Assembly (NCBI RefSeq): GCF_009017415.1
Contig: NC_092407.1
Coordinates: 1,054,001-1,118,000, forward strand
Direction: 5' to 3'
DNA length: 64,000 nucleotides
DNA from: Aspergillus flavus
Lineage: Eukaryota; Ascomycota; Eurotiomycetes; Eurotiales; Aspergillaceae
The notes under the pieces were generated by a model. That model searched no databases and was not told the origin of the DNA. It saw only the letters and a program-made list of their open reading frames with translations. This document shows positions 1 to 10,935 of this stretch, piece after piece (position 1 is the stretch's first letter; every line of letters starts with the position of its first letter). Position numbers and translations under genes: made by a program.

Positions 1-1
1 G

Positions 2-849
2 AATCCCCGTGGAACATTCGAATTCATCAAGTCAGACGTATCACTCCTTCGAGAAGTTGATACAACCTGTCAACATATCCAAAGGAAAGAGCGCATGGTG
101 GACCTGTTATTCATGACACCGGGCCACCTAGCGACGCGGAAGAATGGTAAGAATACAATAGCCCGTCGTCTTGTTGTCCCATAATATCCTATGGCTGATA
201 TATCACAGATACAGTGGAAGGGCTTGACAACAACCACGTGCTCCGCTACTATGCACGAATGCGATTTATCCACAACCTCCTCCCTCAACTAGAAGCAGCC
301 GAGTTTCCCGCCAGAGTAGTCAGCGTGCTAGCGGCGGGAAGAGAGGGCGAAATTGACGAGAGCAACTTTGACCTACAGGTCTCCTTCTCTTTTGGCACTG
401 CCGCGACATATGGTGCGACCATGAACTCACTAGCGATGGAATACCTGGCAGCTAAACACCCCTCCGTCACTTTCATTCACACGTTTCCTGGTGTTGTACA
501 AACACCATTGATGAAGTCCAGCTTTGGATACATACTAGGGTCGGTGATAGGCCTTGTAGCCAAGCTGATGTCGATATCGGAGAAGGAGAGCGGGGAGCGC
601 AATGTCTTCATCGCTACATCTACTGCTTACCCGCCCGCAACACGCGCCGGAGAACGGTCGGTTGATGGCGTCGGGGTCGCAGTAGCATCGACAGGAAAAC
701 TCGGTTGTGGCTCGTATCTCCTTGATTATGATGGCAAAGACGTGACGAATCAGACATTGATGAGGAGCTATCGCGAGAGGGAGTACTTGACAAAGCTGTG
801 GGATCATACACTAGACATATTTCAGAGGGTTCTTGGATCAAATACATGA
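2..849 (+). CDS. Short-chain dehydrogenase/reductase-like protein, 3' part
   Basis: The 5' end lies before the window. The frame enters at base 2, is interrupted by an intron at 147-208 (GTAAGA...CACAG) and ends with TGA at 847-849. The visible part covers the C-terminal two thirds of a Rossmann-fold SDR: a helix with YYARMRFIHNLLPQL, then the strand and active-site region around FGTAATYGATMNSLAMEYLA, then FIHTFPGVVQTPL, which is the usual post-active-site strand and PG motif. The tyrosine is followed by GATM, so the lysine of the classical YxxxK pair is absent; this is seen in a divergent fungal SDR branch and leaves catalysis uncertain. Neighbours on the right are a thioesterase-like gene and an IDI homologue. 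The substrate cannot be inferred. Confidence 0.75.
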
Positions 850-1318
850 CTATTTGGACCAACCTGGTGACTACAACTGGAGAAGGTGTTTTCAATCACT
901 CACAGCTTTCCACTGGAAACCTCAATAAGCAGTTCCTTACCCTAGCCTGCACAGGATCTGCGTTTACATGGATCTTTGTATTCTAATTAAAACACTAAAA
1001 ACCTCTGTACAGCGTCTTTGATCTAGTCATTCACTACACTTGTTCGAATGTGGTGACATACGACATCATGTTGTTTTCCTTTACCCATATATAACACTCA
1101 TACTGTAAACCCTGCCCAGGAGGGCTGGTTTTACCATAGCTGCGGTAATATCGGGCAAAAGCTGTTGCCCAGCCCTGGAGCAATACTCGCCAGAAGCATT
1201 TGTCGGCGGTCTCAGTGAACGAAGCACCAGCCACGTTGATGTGTGCCATCCAGCGACAGGACCTTGACTTAACAGAAAACAAGTCTAGATAATCCCATTA
1301 TCTTTCCCATAGCCTTGA
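850..1318. other. Intergenic; possible protein remnant on the minus strand
   Basis: This gap lies between two converging genes. An open frame on the minus strand (1034-1282, 82 codons, no ATG at its 5' end) encodes a peptide with three cysteines and a plausible protein-like stretch (ending YECYIWVKENN). I recognise no family, and it has no start codon or obvious splice partner. It may be chance or the remnant of a small secreted protein. Nothing else is evident here. Confidence 0.25.
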
Positions 1319-1834
1319 TCACTGAGATGCTCCCCTCTTCTTCGCACCGTTTTCCAACCGCGCTATCTCCACAATGGCCCTCTCGTGACTTCCGCGCCCT
1401 ACCTCTCCTGCCTCATCCTTGGCAATGACTTCAGACTCATAAAGCTTTCCCCTTTGACCAATGTACCTTGCCTCGGCGGTCACCTTAGCCCCAGCAGGTG
1501 TAGGCGCTGAGTGTGTAATATTGATGCTAGTACCAACGGACAGCTGACAAGGGCTGAGCAACGGTTGAACCACCCGAGCAGCGGCGATTTCCATGAACGC
1601 TACCATGCGGGAGGCTGTGAGAACTCGTGGGAATTTGTCAATTTTTGCGTTGCTTGATATGGCACTTGCAAGATCAGATGGCTGAACAATCAAATCGTAC
1701 GTGCGAGTAGTGTTGAGTTCGAGTGAGTTGTTGGTGCTTGTGGACATTTTGGCGTAGACGGATGCTTTTGATGTGTTTCGAGGGACAGTTGTGCGAGATG
1801 TTAAACGGGTAGATGCTCGGATCGCTGAGAACAT
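1319..1834 (-). CDS. FlK-like hotdog thioesterase, probably mitochondrial
   Basis: The frame is open back to about 2065, but the ATG at 1834 is the sensible start. It gives 171 residues beginning with a basic, Ser/Thr-rich leader lacking acidic residues (MFSAIRASTRLTSRTTVPRN), typical of a mitochondrial presequence; a later ATG at 1747 would give a cytosolic form. The rest matches the fluoroacetyl-CoA thioesterase (FlK)-type hotdog fold: a helix with FMEIAAARVVQPLL carrying the conserved Glu, then THSAPTPAGAKVTAEARYIG, a strand-rich segment, and GRGSHERAIVEI with the conserved His before the last strand. Family members hydrolyse acyl-CoA thioesters; the substrate here is unknown. It is divergently transcribed from the IDI homologue, sharing about 470 bp of upstream DNA. 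Confidence 0.7.
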   Translation of the reverse strand: MFSAIRASTRLTSRTTVPRNTSKASVYAKMSTSTNNSLELNTTRTYDLIVQPSDLASAISSNAKIDKFPRVLTASRMVAFMEIAAARVVQPLLSPCQLSVGTSINITHSAPTPAGAKVTAEARYIGQRGKLYESEVIAKDEAGEVGRGSHERAIVEIARLENGAKKRGASQ

Positions 1835-2305
1835 TGTATTTGCATTGAAACTGCAAGTGGACAGAGGGTATCGTTGTCCATTCTTAAGTCGTTCACCGAA
1901 AGTAGGGCTTTTGTTCAATATACTTCGGCATACTGGCCGAACAGCGGTAGTCAGCATATTGCCCGGTCGATCTTCCGAGAATCGGCAGATATTTGCAATG
2001 AAGGGTTCGGCATTTGTTTGCTTGTAATGTGGTGAACCAAACCCGAGTTTGCTTACGAAGGGCATTTGTCATTGCTTTGATTTGTCTATCAGGAAGGCAC
2101 AGAGATCATACAGCTTGGATAGAGCTGTATATGTATGTATATTCATCCCAGCCTTTGTTACCCTCGGTTATTGACGCCCTGGATGAATCACATTTAGTTC
2201 CCCCCACTCATCATTCCCCTCGATTTGACCGTTATTTTGATATAAACTCCGAGGCCAGCTCTTGAACCAAATACTCTTATCACCAAGTCAGATTTACTGT
2301 TCAAC
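1835..2305. promoter_or_regulatory. Divergent promoter region, thioesterase-like / IDI-like
   Basis: This is 471 bp between two outward-facing start codons. A TATA-like stretch (GATATAAACT, about 2238-2247) lies roughly 60 bp before the IDI ATG. Small open frames here are shadows of the 5' leader of the thioesterase gene. No further elements were recognised. Confidence 0.4.
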
Positions 2306-3211
2306 ATGGGTCTCACCGAGGCAGGTAACTCTGCGATCACTGCAGAAAATGCCCACGAGCTCCTTCCAGAAGTCGAAGCGCTATCCGCGGTGTCGCCAGT
2401 GACATGCGGCGTATCAGCAGCTGAAAGCGGAGACTTTGAAGGCTACGACGAAGAGCAAGTACGGTTGATGGATGAAGTTTGCATCGTTCTAGACGAAGAC
2501 GACGAGCCAATTGGCCGGGCCAGCAAAAGAGTGTGTAAGTGCACCCTGTGAAGTACTCTTCAACGATAGTATCCAGACTTCTAACCACCTTCTAGGCCAC
2601 CTCATGACGGACTTCTCCACCGCGCATTTTCCTGTTTCGTGTTTGATTCCCAAAGGCGGCTACTATTGCAACAGCGTGCCGACAAGAAAGTCACTTTCCC
2701 CATGATGTGGACTAACACCTGCTGCTCCCATCCCCTTGATATCCCAGGCGAGAGGGGTACGAATTTCGAGAGTGCGATATTGGGAGCAAAGAGGGCGACG
2801 CGGAGGAAGCTGGAGCAGGAATTGGGCATTAAGCCTGAGCAAGTCCCACTTGAGGACTTTCATTATTTGACGGGTGTGCATTACAAGGCTCCAAGTGATG
2901 GGAAGTGGGGTGAGCATGAGAGTCAGTACTATAGCCTACACTTTCTAGATGGGACATACTTATTGACAACTATAGTGGACTATATCCTCTTCATTCAAGC
3001 AGATGTTGACCTTGCGGTTAATCGAAACGAGGTGCAAGACTTTCGCTGGGTCTCCCCGGAGGACCTCAAGAACATGTTTGCCACGCCAGGTCTACAATAT
3101 ACTCCGTGGTTAAAATTAATATGTGAGTCGTTGCTATTCAAGTGGTGGGCGGACTTGAGAACGCCAGAGTTTCAGAGAAATACCAATGAGACGATAATCC
3201 GGCGGATGTGA
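2306..3211 (+). CDS. idi1-like: Isopentenyl-diphosphate delta-isomerase homologue, probable frameshift
   Basis: IDI interconverts IPP and DMAPP for sterol and terpenoid synthesis. Exon 1 (2306-2534) gives an IDI N-terminus ending ...PIGRASKRV. Exon 2 (2596-2921) and exon 3 (2976-3211), joined across a 54-nt intron, give the Nudix-type core with TFPMMWTNTCCSHPL (active-site Cys), the KLEQELGI Nudix-like helix, GKWGEHE and DYILFIQADVD, ending IIRRM. The oddity is at the start of exon 2. The strong donor GTAAGT at 2535 gives the expected VCHLMT, but the following conserved GLLHRAFS is in another frame. About 13 nt, the equivalent of four codons plus one base, appear missing near 2608. Using the weaker upstream donor (GTGTAAG at 2533) restores the frame as VPPHDGLLHRAFS. 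It is either a pseudogene or a splice-rescued paralogue. The second intron is 54 nt with no stop, so its retention would stay in frame. Confidence 0.85.
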
Positions 3212-3958
3212 GATTGCTCTTCAGCCGGCCAAGTAGTTCCATATATGTATATTGGGGTCAAAAGCGCATGGAATAGTTTGAGTTTATGTCTCACCATCTT
3301 CCAGATTCTCAGGTCATCACTACCTTATATGGAGTAGAGTTCTCCTAAGATGCGACGATGATTGGGGAATAAGATTAAGCCGGTGCTTTCCTGAGAAGAT
3401 ACCCAATACCACGAGGTCGTAGTAAGGGCATTTTCTGATAGTAGGGTTTATACGTGCGAGAGAAAGCACGTGGCTTGCTATAATCAAATGTACTGTAGAT
3501 ACTTTTGTCATGACAGTTTTTCCATTGATTTTCCTCCGATTATCGGCCTTTGGCATTCTACCGATTCTCATCACGATGTCAGGACAGCTCTACGGAAATC
3601 TTCCGGATGAAAGGCGACTACTGGCAATAATGTATATCTCATACTTGGAAGATGAATAGCAGGACAGTGGCGGTTCAATGTCACATGCGTCCTTCATCTA
3701 TTCCATTGATGCTGGTCTCTGTCCTGTCGACCTATCTCAAGGAGGACAAGAAAGTCATGTACTCTAGTAAGGTCGTGTGATATTATCATCAGTGATCCAA
3801 CGAACAACCCAAGTTGACCATGTACTTTTAGTTATCTATATAGCATGAATTAACTGACTTGATGCGCGTATGTCTCACAAAGTGCAAACCAGATTTAATG
3901 TTCACAGAAGCTGAAAGTACTCTAGATCTAGTTAGCTTCCAAGTAGACTCAAACAAGC
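3212..3958. other. Intergenic, nothing recognised
   Basis: A convergent gap between the IDI homologue and the DUF4246 gene. It is AT-rich, with only short spurious frames and no RNA gene or repeat that I could see. It should hold the two 3' UTRs. Confidence 0.5.
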
Positions 3959-5902
3959 TCAATGTAGATTATGGCATACCTCTTCTATCGCATCATTGGC
4001 GTCGTCAATTAGTGCTCCTCGCTCATCCATGAGGGCCTCTCTCACTTCTACAGCCTCCTCCAAGCTAAGTGGAAAGTCTCTGACTTCATCGATAATCATA
4101 TTAAACAGTTCCAAAGGCAAGCTTCGAAGCGGAGGCACCTTTCGAACTTCTTCTGTCCACCAGTCCTTGCGCTGCGGAGGCACGTTCGCGGTGGAGAGTA
4201 TGCGTATATACGGATCCACCAAGAATATGGCGAGAATCTTCCGATGGCCAGACTTTGTGGCATCGGCCAGTTTGAACGATTGAACTCGATGCTGTAGAGC
4301 ATTTGGAAAAGCGAGTAATCGGCCGGGTTTGGTCAAAACACTGCCAAGCATTTGTACTGCAACATTATCGTTTTCAATTCCGTAGAAGTATTCTGTGGAT
4401 GCGTATTCATTCTGCAAGAGGTTCCATCAATTTCTAGTTTGATATGGGTTTTGGAAGGTGGTCCCATACCTGAGGAACGCGATACATGAAATCATCCGCG
4501 TCCAGAGCTTGCCGAAACTCGAGATGGCTAGGTGTAATATTTTCCTCATCATAATAATAGAGAGCTGTGGCGACGATGTGTTCGTTCATCGCCCCTTCGA
4601 TATGCCACGTACCGCCCTCGTACTCTGGCTTTTCCGGGGTCAGGTGGATATTCGCGAGCTTGAAGATAACTTGCAGCCCAGAGGTAGCAAATTGTGCTTG
4701 TAGATTGACGGCGCGGTGTTCGGAATCCTCTTCCCATTGTCGGCGAGATCGAAATGGATCGGGTTCTTTCTCAACGAAGACTCGATTTTCCCGGACCCAT
4801 TCATCAAAGCTATATATCGCACTGATATCGTCATCTTCATAGGCCTCTTGGTAGGTATAAGGCCGGACCTTCTCGGGTGAATCTACTTCATCCTCATCTG
4901 GAGTGAAGGTAAGTCCATCGGGAATAAAGAAGTCATCGTTTTCGTCTTGTCCTCTCCGGTATATAATCCTCAGCCGAATGTGATCCCAGGAAAGACATTC
5001 ATTCCAAAGGGGGATTGCAGCTGCTACAAACCTCTCTAGGGTTCCATAGAGCTCCTTATGCTGCCTGGGCTGCAGGTTGTTGATATAACTGACAATCCTG
5101 GGGGTACCATCTTTGTCAAATTCAACATTGGATGGGAGCCATTGGAAGTTTCCCCACTGCGGCAGTGAGGTATTCTTATACGGGACTACTTTCCCGTACT
5201 CGTACAAGTCAGGGACAACTAGTTCACCCTCTCCAGTTAGGCGGGCACAATCATCGAGAGGCACAGTCCCATAAGGCAACGCGCGAGACCGTCCATGAAT
5301 TAAAGGAAACAGCGATGGGTGAAGCAAATCCAACACCGTTTGATCTGACCCTGGATGCCAATCTTTCAAATTCTCCGGGACATCCTCCAAGACACGCACA
5401 TTGCTGCGTAGTGACTCAGCCAAGATTGGCGTAACTGCTGTATCGGACTTGACGATGGCAGTCTCACTGTCATAGACAGACACCATCTGAGAGTCCTTGA
5501 AGTACGCAGCTTTGTCGCGAAGTTCTTCGATACACTGTATATCATTAGACAGACTTCACAGTCAGGGAACGGCAGCCAAGCAAAACTCACATAGTCAAAC
5601 ATAGCAGTGGATAGATAGTCATCATTAAGCTCTTCGCTGTGGACACACGCTTCACTCCGCCATTTGCCCACAATGTCTTCGTCAAAGACCTTCCTCGCCC
5701 ATTCTGGCTTATCAGTGATCTTGTTGATAAAGTCCAACATTCGGCGCTCCCTCACAGAGACACCATCACTATAGCAATTGTCGCACAATGCATGAGGGAA
5801 TCGTAGCCGTTGGCCTTTGGAGGGGCCTTCTTTTTCAATCAGGGGTAAATCATCGTTCAGGGGTTTACCGAAGCCGGGAAGTACGACCCGGTCCTGTTCC
5901 AT
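3959..5902 (-). CDS. DUF4246 family protein, 2-oxoglutarate/Fe(II) oxygenase-like
   Basis: Three exons, all in phase 0: 5902-5591, 5534-4470 and 4411-3959, giving about 609 residues. This length and the sequence fit the fungal DUF4246 family. Exon 1 contains the conserved FPHALCDNCY and HSEELNDDYLS segments. Near residues 390-410 lies GGTWHIEGAMNEHIVATALYYYD, with an HxE pair. About 80 residues later comes LQHRVQSFKLAD, a His with a following Arg. HxE...H plus Arg is the arrangement expected for an iron and 2-oxoglutarate site, so an oxygenase is inferred; the substrate is unknown. The 3' end has an alternative: a good donor (GAG|GTATGC near 3980) could splice to an acceptor near 3915 and change only the last few residues. 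The start is MEQDRVV; the TTG further upstream is not needed. Confidence 0.8.
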
Positions 5903-6617
5903 GGCGTTGGCTAGCAAGATTATATTTTCTTAGGGGGTTGTATGGAGAATTTAATTCCGATCTCCGATTGAGATCGCTAAAATTAATGTGGTGATTTGGC
6001 TCGTTTCCTCGTAGGCAACAGGGGTTGGTGCTTGAGGTTAGTCATCCTGGACCTCGTATTCTCTAATTAGTTGATGCCGATCATTTGGGGCTCTTGCAGC
6101 ATGTTTACAGTTTTACAATTTAAGGCATTGGGAAATAAAGAAACAAACCCAGTAACAGTAACAACAGAAATTACGAAAATAGACATGAATTTGAACCCAT
6201 CTCCGCTGCCGGATATAGCCATGTACAAGTTCTTGGCTTTGGGGTAGAAAGAGGTGCAGAAACTGACATCTTTGTTATCACTAACCATTGAGAATATCAA
6301 TTAGCCACCAGTACTATTGGTAACAAGGGGAACGAGACCGGTAATAGGAATCAGAGGGGAAAGATACGGAGGTACGCCTCTATAATTGTTCTCTTTGACT
6401 AAAGAGCAAGAGGTATAAAGCGAAGGATATAGAAAGTATCATGATTTTCGATTATCAGATATTCAACCAGTCCTTGATTCAGTAACTAACTCAAACTCAA
6501 TAATATCCAGAGATAGTAGTTAGTCCTGCCTTCATGTCCCCATCACAGTATCACCCTTGCGTTTCCAGCTCTTGAACCAAGCGCCAACAAGCTCAATTTC
6601 CAAGTCATCCGAATAGC
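5903..6617. other. Intergenic, promoter of DUF4246 gene and 3' flank of peptidase
   Basis: No convincing gene. The minus-strand frame at 6067-6300 is low-complexity and unsupported. The 3' part should hold the peptidase 3' UTR. Confidence 0.45.
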
Positions 6618-7483
6618 TTAAACGTAGGTAATGGTAACCTCGGAGTCGCTGTCAATGGTCACATCGGTCACAACCTTATTGTTCTGGGTGATTTCGATGA
6701 TGGTAGCATCAGTCAGACCGACAGTCTGACCACCAGCAGCCTTTGCTTCGGCACCAGTGAAGGTAACGGTGCCAAAGTCAACCAGGTCAACCAAAGAGCC
6801 ATTTTCCTCGTAATCTAATATATTACGTTAGCGGGTGACGCCGAGTTCATGGAATAGAATTGTATCCAGAGTACTTAATGCTTACCTTCGACGATCCACT
6901 CAGCATTGATACCGCCAAGGGGCGAGGAAGAACTGAGTTCTTTGGTGACCTTCTGGCCAGTGCTTTGGTTCTCGATGATGGCAATTCCACTGGTGGAGGA
7001 GTACGACTCGACGATGGCAACAATCACATCGCCCGCTGAGATGTCGATGCCGGTGAAGTCATAAGCATAGTCGGGCAGCCACTCGTACCAAGCATCGAAG
7101 GAGGCCTGGCCATTTGACACAGTAAAGTCGACACCGGTCTGGAGGATGGCCTCGCTGTAGGTGTCTCCATCAATACCCACCCACGCCGAAGCAGAAGAAC
7201 TGCCGGATCCACCAGTAGGCTCAGGGACCGTGAAGGTACCGGTGACTGCGGTGTAGGTAGCAGAAGCAGAGGGAGGGTTCTCCAGGACAGCGCCGGACCA
7301 GTTGGAACTGTACTCAACATTCGTCTTGTTGGTCACGCCTGCTGGCTTCTGGACAGTCTGGAGGGGACGAGAACCCCGAGCACCAGCTGCACGAGCTTTG
7401 ACACGAGCTGCGAGGCCGCGTTCAGGGGCAGCGAGGGCGCTGCCGGCAAGGATTGCAGTAGCAATAGCAGTAGTGAACTTCAT
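6618..7483 (-). CDS. Secreted glutamic peptidase (aspergillopepsin II-like, family G1)
   Basis: Exon 1 is 7483-6886 and exon 2 is 6814-6618, giving 264 residues. A signal peptide (MKFTTAIATAILAGSALA) is followed by a basic propeptide up to about residue 50. The mature domain then shows NVEYSSNWSGAVL, AWVGIDGDTYSEAILQTGVDF with the catalytic Gln, WYEWLPDYAYDF, and NAEWIVED with the catalytic Glu; the intron splits this last motif at the Asp codon. It ends in a Val/Thr-rich beta strand, SEVTITYV. These are the hallmarks of pepstatin-insensitive acid endopeptidases of the eqolisin family, secreted into acidic medium. The Gln/Glu pair is intact, so it should be active. A TATAAATA box lies about 110 bp upstream of the start (7593-7600, minus strand). 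Confidence 0.93.
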
Positions 7484-7592
7484 CTTGATTAATCGCGGAT
7501 TGTTGTTTGACTGTGGGTGTCCGAAGGAACTGTAGAGGCCAGAGAGCTGTGTTGATTGGGATGATGAAAAGTATTCAGGACGTCAATGGAGG

Positions 7593-7600
7593 TATTTATA
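7593..7600 (-). promoter_or_regulatory. TATA box of the glutamic peptidase gene
   Basis: TATAAATA on the minus strand about 110 bp before the ATG, a normal distance for a strongly expressed secreted-enzyme gene. Confidence 0.5.
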
Positions 7601-9823
7601 GCTTTCGTGCTTCATATCCTGTCTTCATATCTTGACTGTGTCTAGATCACACCATGCAGTACCATTCTCTGTATAGATTGCAACATGCTAGCAATATCGA
7701 TGTGCGACCTACCATTGTACAGAAAATTAGAACAGACCAGCGCAAGATGGCAAGTTGCATCGGATTCCGACGGCTGAATTTGAGACTTTAATTGACTTTC
7801 TCGGTAATGGAGTTTAGTATGAAGCTATGTTTCTTAGTTGCCATTAGCGGGCTCGGGATATTCGGCATGTCATGGGCAAACACTGTCCCCGGCGATATAA
7901 CACACTTTTTTATTATTTCTCTCTTTTCTCCGGCATTTTCATAATGCTCGATAGCAAGGGAATCTGCAAGGAGTCTATTGTGTGCATTACAGAAGCTCGT
8001 CGCTGTATAATTGAACTACTATGCGCAGACTCAGGGGGATCATTGGGCATCCGCTTTGACCACAAGATAATTCTCCCGATTGCAGCCACTAGTGCAGGTC
8101 TGCACAATACATGCTAAAATAGTAAGTTAATGGCGCTTGTGATCTCATTTGCTACGTCCAATGTCACCACGCCTACAGCAAGGCTAGTGGCCGGAATGGC
8201 TGAGGAGAGATAAGAATGAATTATTGTTGCTTAAGCCTTCAGTCCGGTGGGGCAGGGGAACTTGGCACTCTCATTAGTAGTGCTTGTTTACACTGGTTAT
8301 AACCAAGACCCGCACTAATGCATGATTCAGGGCCGTGCAAGAGTTTTCGGCAAAAGTATTGTGACGATGCTTACATTTGCTGCACGGAAATACCGGATGC
8401 CGAACAGATAGTAATCTTCATATCATCACCGATGGCTCGAATCACGACTTAGCCTGACCTCTCATCTTGCCATCCATGCCCCACTCCCTCCATATATTAT
8501 TATCAGTTCATTAATTGACCCCTCCTTAGTATCGGTCCGACCCGACTAACAAATAATCCCCCTCTCTTGCGAACCAATAACCCTGGGTCTGATAGATTGT
8601 GGCATATCATGGTCTGTTGGTCTAGCCCTTCGTCCTTCCTTCTCTCGTTGCACGTACCTACTCGCTTAGATACTTTTCTGTCCTCTTTCCTGTGGCTTCT
8701 GATATCTTTTGAAAACTTCAGGTATGCTCGGATTGGTGGAGTAGCCGTCATTATTGCTCGTGGTCTCAATATAACTATTGCGAACGTTTAATTCGCGGCA
8801 ATTCTTCGTCTTTCTCATACAAATCTCTCTTCTTTGGTTCAGACTAACTCCTTCGGCTCTTATCATCCCAGTCTAGTTTACCTCCTTCTTCCTAGCTCTA
8901 GACATCATCTATTGGTTATCGGCTCAGATTTAGGCAGCATCTATTGGAGCCTATTATGCAACTATAATCTGTCCTTCTATATTGATACTAAAGACACTAT
9001 AATCTCTCCTGGCATAGCACGGTAGGATCGACCGTCGGTCCCCGTGAACACTATTTCTTTCCTTTTCTATCTCACTTCCCATGCTTTCTACCCGCAGCTT
9101 CCGGCGAGCGAGGGGAGTATGATTGAGTATAAACGGGGGATGGTGATTAAAATGACAGTATGGCGACAATGGCTGAGGGGAAAGGGACATACCGTCGCCT
9201 ATCTCGTCAGAAAGAAATATACGGCTCTTCTCTGGTCGGTTGGTGTGATGATATTTAAAACTAACATGTCTAAAGGGCTTAGCTGCATCGGCATATAGAT
9301 TCATTCGCGTAGGATTTAATAGGCATTTATATACATACCTACCATAAACCTACCGAGAGCATAATATACCTCAAAGTTTGTGCATATGGTTCTGTGTTGT
9401 CTGATCTCCCTTTTCGTATACCTCAATATGTCGATGGCGCGATACACTAATCACCTTTCCTTTAATTTCTTTTTCATATTTTCTTTTTCGGAGTATGGTT
9501 GTTCAAAGACTTTACCTATGCTAATAACAGCCTCTGACTTAATCTCCAATGATAGTTAAGTATCCTCATTGAGATCATTGTCGGTTATATTTATAGTGAT
9601 ACTCTTCCTCTACACTCTTATTATGAATAGGCTTGTGAAAGGTATGAAAATAGCAACAAGGACAACTATATTATCGCTTTGCCGGCAGTGCGGTTTACAT
9701 ATAGGGCAAGACCTCCTAGCCACAGCCACAACGTTGATTCGGAGGACCAACGCGTTGAATATATTCAACCCCGACGTACCGTGCATGTCATAATCGACAC
9801 CCCTAGGAAGGGCGATACCATGA
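7601..9823. other. Long gene-poor stretch
   Basis: About 2.2 kb without a gene I can support. The plus strand of 8440-9100 is rich in C and T with frequent TCTC/CCTC runs, like a long fungal 5' leader, but no coding frame follows it on that strand. Frames of 60-116 codons here have no recognisable motif. No terminal repeats or transposase remnant were seen. Confidence 0.4.
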
Positions 9824-10935
9824 TTAAACGTGGTATGCAGCTGCCTCGTCTCCTACAAGATCTCCCACATTACTGACCAACCTAGCCAGTTCTTCATTCA
9901 AGGGACCCGCGTCAACCGCATCCAAGTTTTGAACCAACTGTGACAGACTCGACGCGCCGATAAGCACAGCATCCCCATGTTCACGGCTCAGTGCCGAGTG
10001 GTAGATCGTCCATCGCAATGCCAGTGCATGTCCACTTACTCCAGCTGCTGCACCTGCATCAGCTACGGTCTGGGCTGCTGCAATTACTGCCGGTTTGTAA
10101 TAAGCGTCATGATAGATCTTTCCTGATGCAGTCTAGACAACATCATACATATGTCAGTTGTAGCTACTAGTATGGCATTAAGGTAGACTTACACTGTCGT
10201 CCCATCGCGATCCAGCGAGTTGACTCGGGTCCTGCGAGAGCCTTCCTGTGAATAGGCCCACTGCAGCTGGACTATATTGCAAGACATGAAATTAGTGCTT
10301 CCATTAGGCACCCCCATTGATAGAGAAGGCAGCTCGTACCTATATGCATAGAAGCTAATCCCATGCCGTCTGAGTACAGGAAACAACTGCGTTTCTCCAG
10401 ATCGGATGATAGGATTGTATCGGCCTTGATACACACTAGGCTTGACAAAGCCGTGCTTCTCACAAATCGACACGATCTCCTCCACCTCATCTGCGGTGTA
10501 GTTACTAATGCCAAAGCGGGCAAATTTTCCTTTGCGGTACTCGGCATCCATGGCTCGGCAAGTCTCTTCGAACGGAGTATGGCGGTCCGGTGCATGCAGG
10601 TACATGATGTCCACCTTATCCGTCTTCAATGCTTCGAGAGACTGGGCCACACTCTGCTGGATTCCTTCCGCAGTGTGAGTACCAGGTGCCCAAGAATTGA
10701 CCTTAGTCGACAGGTTAGCCCAGGTAGGAACTCCTAACTCGCCAAGTAGTCTTTCTGCTGCGCCGGGAGAGCCCACGGGATATGCGCGAGCCGTGTCCAC
10801 ATCGGTCACATTTCTAGCTTGGAGGGTGACAATGATCGGGGCTGCTGTTTCCACATCTTGAATCTTGGCCAGTGGTGATCCGGTTCCAAAGGCTGCGGTG
10901 CCAAAAATGATATGGGGGCGCTCGTGTGAAGTCAT
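9824..10935 (-). CDS. Aldo-keto reductase, aflatoxin-aldehyde-reductase (AKR7) type
   Basis: Exons 10935-10340, 10271-10193 and 10132-9824 join in frame to 327 residues, the normal AKR7 length. The catalytic tetrad is visible: Asp and Tyr in DTARAYPVG, Lys in NLSTKVNSW and His in MYLHAPDR. The motifs FARFGISNYTADEV and KPSVYQGRYNPIIR are also typical. The last exon carries the NADPH-binding end, with AVLIGASSLSQLVQNLDA. Such enzymes reduce aldehydes and dialdehydes with NADPH in the cytosol. Calling this one an aflatoxin-aldehyde reductase is a family label, not a substrate assignment. Confidence 0.92.
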
